In this document: piece after piece, positions 12,160 through 20,000 of the stretch
How positions within the stretch are numbered: position 1 is the first letter of the stretch
Layout: each line of letters starts with the position of its first letter
Program-made: the position numbers and the translations under genes
NCBI GenBank assembly: GCA_009176605.1
Contig: SEYY01018546.1
Span: 167,501-187,500 of the forward strand
Length of the DNA: 20,000 nucleotides
Origin: Armadillidium nasatum
Taxonomy: Eukaryota; Arthropoda; Malacostraca; Isopoda; Armadillidiidae
Direction: 5' to 3'
Notes under the pieces: generated by a model
Databases searched by the model: none
What the model was told of the DNA's origin: nothing
Seen by the model: only the letters and a program-made list of their open reading frames with translations

Positions 12160-12910
12160 TCGTCAATAACCGAACAAATAAAGATATATATTGACATCAG
12201 TTGCAGGACATAAACTGAATAAACTGACGTCAATGACAGAACAAAATAAGATATAAAATTATTTCAATGTCAGTGCATAAACTGAATAACAAAAACAACA
12301 AAAATGATATAAAATGACATCAATGGCAGAACATAAATTGAATAAACTGACATCAATGACAGAACAAAAAAAAAAAAAATGACATCAATTGCAGAACATA
12401 AACTTAATAAACTGACGTCAATGACGTACCAAAAAAAGATATAAATGACATCAATGGCAGGACATAAATTGAATAAACTGACATCAATGACAGAACAGAA
12501 AAGATATAAAATGATATCAATATCAGAACATAAACTGAATAAACTGACGTCAATAACAGAACAAAAAAACGTTATAACATGACATTATTTGGCAGAACAT
12601 AAACTGTATACATTGACATCAATGATAGAACAAGAAAGAAATACAATGACGTCAAAAACAGAACAGAAAAAATATACAATAATGTTGATGACATTACAGA
12701 AAGGATATATAATAACGTCAATGACTGAACAGAAAAGATATAAAATGACGTCAGGGAGAACAAAAAAAAATATATATTAAAATTAAGTAATAAATAATAT
12801 ATACAATGACGTCAATGACAGAACAAAAGATATACGATGATATCAATGAGAGAACATTAAAAATATACAATAACGTCTTTGACAGAACAGGAAAGTTAAA
12901 CAACGTCATC
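12160..12910. repeat. Minisatellite with repeated TGACGTCA palindromes
   Basis: Imperfect tandem units mix a TGACATCAATG or TGACGTCAATG core, ACAGAACA, an A-run and GATATAAAATG, with spacing from about 30 to 66 bases. Six exact TGACGTCA palindromes occur at 12225, 12413, 12545, 12647, 12746 and 12807, with variants in other units. Short plus-strand frames (for example 12589-12780) read through units and look like repeat artefacts. Confidence 0.88.
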
Positions 12911-12911
12911 A

Positions 12912-13320
<409 letters not shown>

Positions 13321-13326
13321 ACCTCT

Positions 13327-13493
<167 letters not shown>

Positions 13494-13616
13494 GTATTTA
13501 GTTAAATGCTTACAGAATTTTCTGATATTGAAATACATGTATACCAGTGTCTTATTTTTAAACCTACAGAAATAAATAAATCTGAAATATACTACCAAAC
13601 AGAAATAAAGTTTTAA

Positions 13617-14520
13617 ATAGGAATTGAGTTTAACTCAGAAGTTAATATGGATGCCGAAGATGAGTTTGAGAGTTTAATATTTGATGCCAAATTAAAGTTT
13701 AAGAATATTGAAGTAAAGTTTAGAGATAATGTGTTTAATGCCAAAAGGAAATTAATGAGTAAAGTGTTTAACTCCGAAATAAAATCAAACATGATAGTAG
13801 TAAAATGTATAATGCCCAAATGAAGTTAAGAATAAAATGTCTAATGCCCAAATGAAGTTAAGAATAAAATGTCTAATGCCCAAATGAAGTTAAGAATGAA
13901 ATGTCTAATACCCAAATGAAGTTAAGAATAAATTGTCTAATGCCCAAATGAAATTAAGAATAAAATATCTAATGACCAAATAAGGTTAAGAATAAAATGT
14001 CTAATACTCAAATGAAGTTAATTAAGAATAAAATGTCTAATGCCCAAATGAAGTTAAGAATAAAATGTCTAATGCCAAAATGAAGTTTAAGATTTCAGAA
14101 GTGAAGTTTATGAGTTCAATATTTAAAGCAGAGATGAGATTTATAAATACAGAATTAAAATCACAAATGAAGTCCATGAATAAAGAAATGAATGTAGAGA
14201 TGAAGTTTATGAGAACAAAAATGAATGCAGAGATGAAGTTTATGAGTAAATAATTGAAAGCAGTGAAGCTTAAGGCTATACAGAAATGAATACAGTAATG
14301 AAGTTTATAAGAATAGAACTGAATACAGAGATGAAGTTTATGAATAAAGAATTGAATGCAAAAATGAAGTTTATAAATACAGAATTGAATGCATAGATGA
14401 AGTTTATAAGTACAGAACTGAATATAGAGATGAAGTTTATGAATAAAGAATTAAATGAAAAGATGAAGTTTATAAGTAGAGAATTGAATGGAGAGAGGAA
14501 GTTTTTGAGTACAAAATTAA
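13617..14520 (+). repeat. Decayed 33-bp (11-codon) repeat array
   Basis: The plus strand reads as 11-residue units of the form MKFMNKELNAE for much of this span. In 13617-13800 one open stretch (from MDAEDEFES) has the same rhythm of Lys/Glu and Phe/Met. In 14065-14253 an open frame of 62 residues continues it, and 14290-14520 holds about seven more units with occasional stops (for example 14250 and 14398). Eleven-residue periodicity suggests a hendecad coiled coil or helical repeat. No start, signal or flanking domain identifies a gene, so I treat it as a satellite derived from, or mimicking, coding repeats. Confidence 0.65.
13801..14092. repeat. 32-bp tandem array (nine units) inside the 33-bp array
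   Basis: Units start at 13801, 13833, 13865, 13897, 13929, 13961, 13993, 14029 and 14061. All are 32 bp except the seventh, which carries a 4-bp insertion. They are more alike than the 33-bp units on either side. One unit resembles an 11-codon unit minus one base, so each unit shifts frame. Confidence 0.93.
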
Positions 14521-14840
14521 CATCATTAAATATCAAAATAATATTCAAAACATTCACCTGAAAAATTGATATAAGTAAAAAAAAATCCAAAAGAAGCTAA
14601 AATTCGATCCAAAACTATCGGACTGATGTTGCCATTTGTTTAATTAAGAGAATGACTAAATAAACTCTTTTAAAACTCTATAAAACTCCATAAAACTCCG
14701 ACCATTTCTTATTTTAAATTTAAACTACAGTAGTAAGGGGACCGACTTCGGCAGGTGCCAGATTCTGTCGAAAAGTACCTAAATCTGGCAACCTGTACGA
14801 TCTCACATTATTTTGCTGAGGGTGTATACTCGAAGGAAAT
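14521..14840. other. Spacer with no recognised gene
   Basis: A short tandem AAAACTC(C/T)ATA motif occurs at about 14670-14699. The rest is unassigned. Confidence 0.45.
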
Positions 14841-14841
14841 C

Positions 14842-15140
14842 TGAGCTTCCTTGTTGTTGAAGGAGGGTCGGAGCCCTCCTGGTCCTTCCTGTAGGGGAGC
14901 GGAGCCCCCTCTGTTCTTTCCTGGATGGATGGAAGCCGGAGCTTTTGTGTTTTGGAAGGGAACGGAGTCTGTTCTTTCCTGGACGGATGGAAGTCGGAGC
15001 TTCCATGTTTTGAACGGAGCCCCCCCCCCCTCTGGTCCTGTCTGACTGGAAGGAAGACGGAGCTTCCTTGTTTCTGGAGGGGGAGCGGAGCTCCCCCTAG
15101 GTTCTTTCCTGGATGGATTAGGAAAACCGGAGTTTTCCTT
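14842..15140. repeat. GC-richer minisatellite of about 60-bp units
   Basis: GGAGCTT-type words recur at 14842, 14938, 14996, 15059 and (as GGAGTTT) 15129. GTTCTTTCCTGGATGGAT or a variant recurs at about 14912, 14970 and 15100, and GGAGCGGAGC(C/T)CCCC in between. A 162-residue minus-strand open frame (14720-15208) spans it and reads repeats such as HPGKN and KLRLPS. It is probably a repeat artefact, although its openness through about 490 bases is worth noting. Confidence 0.8.
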
Positions 15141-15297
15141 TGATTTTCTGGACACTCTTCAGCCTTTGTGAGACTTTCTTTGACGTGTACGTACGAGACA
15201 TAGCACAATAAATGTTAAGACAATATTATCTTGATGTTACGAGATATTGCCCAAACTATAATTTTTTTGCTAATTTACCATAAATATCTTTGTTGAT

Positions 15298-16906
<1,609 letters not shown>

Positions 16907-16917
<11 letters not shown>

Positions 16918-17911
16918 ATTTAAGAGCTAGTTGTATTTCGGGTGTAGCGAATACACCCTCGATAGATCTTTCATTTTCATCATGAGTGCATTTCTGACAG
17001 TTTTCTTTTGCACATGTAAAGCAAAGAGGAAATATTAATTTTTTATCAATTCTCACAGGTAGAACTGGGATGTCTAAATCCTGAGGAGGAAGAATCTTAA
17101 TAAATGAAACACCGAAATATTCATTGTTGAGACCGTTCTTAAATGTCTCATTGTCAGGTACTTTGTCACCAACAAGTTTCTCTGGCGGCCCGCAGGGATA
17201 CTTCATGCGTTTCTGGACGAACGGGTAGAGCGACGTATAGTCCTGATACATTATCTTTTTGCCTTCAGTCGGTGGATAGTAATAAACAAATGGTTCAGTT
17301 CGACCACCGAATAAAGAGTCATCTACTACGAGTCTATTATTAACTGTATCGTTGCTGATACGATTAGCATATACACCAATAGTTATGTCTTTATCGATAT
17401 GATCAGGATCCTGAATGGTTAAAGTTTTCTGAATCTTCCATTCACACTCCCATATTCTTACAACATTGAAACCAGCTTCTTTATATAATTGCTCTTTTTT
17501 CATTGTGATATTATATCTATCTTCAGCTGAAATTTTATGAAACGTGCCTTTACCGTTATCACAACCTCTGTGACCATGCCATGCACATCCATGATACAAA
17601 AAGGCTGTTTTCACACCATTGACATAACCGAAGCCATCAGGATATAACCAACTATTTTTAATTTTAAAACCTTTCTCTCCACCATTACGAGCATGCCTTA
17701 TATTTATATTATTGAGTTTTTCCTGATACATTATCCATTTAATAGCTTCATAAGTAAAAGGTTTGCTGTTTTCTCTACTTAGAATGGTGATTTTCTTTTC
17801 AGGCATAAATACATTCTTATAGATGGTGAAGCATAGAGACGCAATTGTTGAGCAGTCAGCTAAACAATCTATATCGAAAGCTTTAATAAAATTTGCTCTG
17901 AAATTTTTCAA
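16907..17911 (-). pseudogene. PolB segment 3: endonuclease-like insert and polymerase motif A
   Basis: 334 codons, opening at TTG inside the preceding segment. Residues about 50-158 carry IRHARNGGE, WLYPDGFGY, FLYHGCAWHG and RIWECEW, a pattern I know from a Vsr/restriction-like endonuclease domain inserted in Polinton-type polymerases. FGGRTEP (201-207) leads to motif A, DYTSLYP (224-230, catalytic Asp codon at 17242). A CFTC...CQKC cluster (297-308) and RSIEGVFATPE precede the frame end. The last residues run into an unrelated stop at 16907, and the continuing similarity is one base out, at a GGG run near 16915. Confidence 0.88.
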
Positions 17912-19673
17912 AGCACCTTCTTAATACATTTACGTCTGTGATACAGTACTTCTTGCATTCTTCAAAAATATTATATTCTTTGTCTTGAAAGCTTTTGTAG
18001 TATTCATCAAATTCTTGTTGTTCATCAGCAGACATTTTTTTAGTTTCAAAGAAACCTTTATGAGGAATCGGGCCCTTATAATTCAATTGATCTTCATTTA
18101 AAAATGTATAGGGGAAGAATCCTTTAGAAACATCTTGATCAGTGATACCCATACATTTAGGCATGTTCTTTAGAGCACAAGGGGTGAACAATAACGTATC
18201 TCTGTAAACGATATTACCATTAGAACCCATAGAGATGATCTTGTTTCCTCTCTTTATTGGATCACTACTGATAGCATTAGTATTAGGGTGAGTTAATAAA
18301 GAGGCATAGACATACTGGTGATCAAATTTCCCTCCATTATGAGCAGTCACAACTATTTTTGATTTAGATCTATTCTTGGAAAAGTTCATTAAAAAATCTA
18401 TAAACTTATCGCCAGGTCCTTTACCATTTTCTAGATCAAATACTCTTGTTCTAGGACCACAATGATTACATACATTTTCTCCTTCCTTATCCGTGCACAA
18501 ATTACATATCATCTGACATACCAATAAGTAAGGAATCATTTCAATTATTTTGCGGCCTTTATGATTTGTTCCTTTATCTTGTTGAAAAGTCTCTATATCG
18601 TAATAGCATGTGAATGTGTCTGGAACATTATCTTTTTTCTTATTCTTTTTCTTTTCCTTTTTCTTCATATAACAAATATGATATTCATCTTCTTTAGGCT
18701 CATATTTTTCATTACACACTTTGCAGAAGGACTTTGTACAATCATGTTTGAAGACGTAAGACTGACGGCTCATTTTTATTTGTGTTAGACAAAGTTGACA
18801 ATTTTTAATTTTCTTACATGTTTTGTTAGATGTGTGATTGTCAAAACAATCTTCGTTATAAAATTCGCGGTTACAATCTTTACATTCAATGAAATGTCCA
18901 TCATGCCCTGCAGATCCTCGGCATTTATCATTTAGACATTGCCTACACCCATAATGATCACAATCCAATTTATGTGAAATGTTACTGCTATTGAAAGTAT
19001 AACAGTAAGTGCAAAAAATTCCGTTCCTGTACGCATCTTGTTGTTTAGTATTTTCAAAACATAACTTTAATTTATCTTCGGCTATAGCAAAATAATGGTC
19101 TTTCCCATCATACCCTATAATATATAAAGGATCATTTCGATCTTTATTCGTTGGATTATATAGAATCTTCACGTTTTTTCCTTCCGGAGCAAATACGATG
19201 ATCCTACATTTTTCAACCCTTTCAATTTTCTCGAAATCGGTGGCGATGAAAGGGTCTGTATATTCCATGCCACAGGACTTTGCTAGTTTCTTTGCTGCCT
19301 TCTTAATAGTATCAGAGCTTATACCTCTAGCTACCTTGCCTTCGCGTACTGTTTTCCTAAACAGTACAACTGCCCTGAAAGCACACCCTACAGGTCCCTC
19401 TTTAAGATGTCCTTTAGGAATATTACCGCTCTCGAAAGAAATGTTCATTGGTATTAATATATGTGTGTTTTTACCAATGTTCGGAGTATCTGTTTCACCA
19501 TTCCCTTTAGCCATACGAAATACAGTAGCAACAACTTTAAATTTAGAGAAAGTAGCTTTATCTCCAGATTGGAAAGATCCTTCTAATCGCCGCATCATTT
19601 CTGCTACAGTATTGTCAGCAGCTACATCCATCCAAGCGATATTGACATAAATACTGATGACTGCGTGGCGCAC
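17883..19673 (-). pseudogene. PolB segment 2: N-terminal domain, Cys/His clusters and 3'-5' exonuclease
   Basis: 596 codons. Residues about 1-205 complete the N-terminal domain (RLEGSFQSG, KNTHILIPMN). Residues 221-334 are packed with Cys/His pairs (CTYC 221-224, CRQC 243-246, CKDC 264-267, CQLC 292-295, CKVC 317-320, HIC 332-334), probably zinc-binding. A Lys-rich linker follows. The exonuclease has Exo I as YYDIET (Asp359, Glu361), Exo II as HNGGKFD (Asn446, Asp451) and Exo III as YCITD (Tyr576, Asp580), all intact. It would proofread DNA made by the polymerase. The first codon, GTG, is only where the frame opens, not a real start. The frame closes at 17883, while similarity moves to segment 3 near 17905. 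Confidence 0.88.
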
Positions 19674-20000
19674 CGTCGTTAAAAGTGAAGTTGATACCGA
19701 CCCTCATAGTAGCAGAGTCGTAGTCTAGATCTCTCAGAATTTCATCAACCACTTCAGTGACTACCATTTTAAATGATTCTTCAAGACCTCTTTCACCATT
19801 AAAGAAATTTACATCTCTGACTCTAACGGTGTAGGTATGTCTATCCATGTTAGTCTTAATGCGTTCCATTGACTCATGAGTAATATCAGCAACAGAGATT
19901 TTCTGTTTCTTGCTTGAATTCACACTGGCTATGGGTTTTACCTGAAACAACAGAGCTTTGCTAAGTATATTAATATAAAATATATGAAATTTTATACTAA
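19615..20000 (-). pseudogene. PolB segment 1: N-terminal domain start, runs off the window edge
   Basis: The frame ends at a stop at 19615 but similarity passes to the next frame near 19672. It reads a short basic leader, then SFKMVVTEVVDEILRDL, which fits the N-terminal domain of Polinton-type polymerases. No ATG starts this frame; it stays open to the right edge. A good 3' splice-site-like sequence (CTCTGTTGTTTCAG on the minus strand, about 19955-19942) precedes the recognisable protein, so either the gene continues past 20000 or this is the start of an exon. The change to segment 2 needs one base skipped. Confidence 0.7.

Noticed and set aside
13801..14092. CRISPR array
   Set aside because: The 32-bp units are directly adjacent with no spacers, and the context is eukaryotic.
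17883..17930. Programmed +1 frameshifting in the polymerase
   Set aside because: Three shifts at dissimilar sites would be needed and no common slippery sequence or stop-codon context is seen; insertion mutations or assembly errors are simpler. Kept only as a remote alternative.

Overview
The window looks like a gene-poor, repeat-choked stretch of a eukaryotic, probably marine invertebrate, nuclear genome. It has long (TA)n, (GA)n, (TTA)n and (GATA)n tracts, minisatellites, broken non-LTR retrotransposons, short TIR transposons and a virus-like protein-primed DNA polymerase gene. A decapod crustacean is my best guess, because the Jockey-type peptides resemble families I associate with shrimp and crab genomes; that is memory, not a search. 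I see no intact host gene, no rRNA gene and no CRISPR.

Left third (1-8500). Three copies of one Jockey-like endonuclease/reverse-transcriptase retrotransposon family are recognisable by eye. Copy C (1 to about 390, minus strand) runs off the left edge. Copy B (about 1921-4876, minus strand) is heavily decayed and carries two clean nested TIR elements, each bounded by TA: 2531-2794 and 3596-3808. Copy A (about 4981-8371, plus strand) is the best preserved and ends in poly-A, but is broken by many frameshifts. B and A lie head to head, separated only by a (TA)n block, and (TA)n also abuts both 3' ends. A pyrimidine tract of about 580 bp sits at 849-1428.

Middle (8500-15300). This is almost entirely simple and tandem repeats: (TTA)n, (GA)n/(GACA)n, a TGTCC-rich minisatellite, (TA)n next to a G-quadruplex-type motif, a 24-bp triplication, (GATA)n, a tRNA-like (box A/box B) SINE candidate, a minisatellite with six exact TGACGTCA palindromes, (CT)n, an array of 32/33-bp units that reads as decayed 11-residue repeats, and a GC-richer minisatellite of roughly 60-bp units. 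Between them lie AT-rich stretches in which I recognise nothing.

Right part (15739-20000, minus strand). This is a nearly complete coding region for a protein-primed family B DNA polymerase of the Polinton/Maverick/adintovirus kind: N-terminal domain, Cys/His clusters, 3'-5' exonuclease motifs I-III, an inserted endonuclease-like domain, polymerase motifs A, B and C, and a typical C-terminus. It lies in four overlapping segments joined by three frame changes, all of the same sign (one extra base each). Its 5' end reaches the window edge. Its stop codon is followed directly by (TA)n. No integrase, capsid or packaging gene is inside the window, so it is either the end of a larger element continuing beyond 20000 or an isolated remnant.
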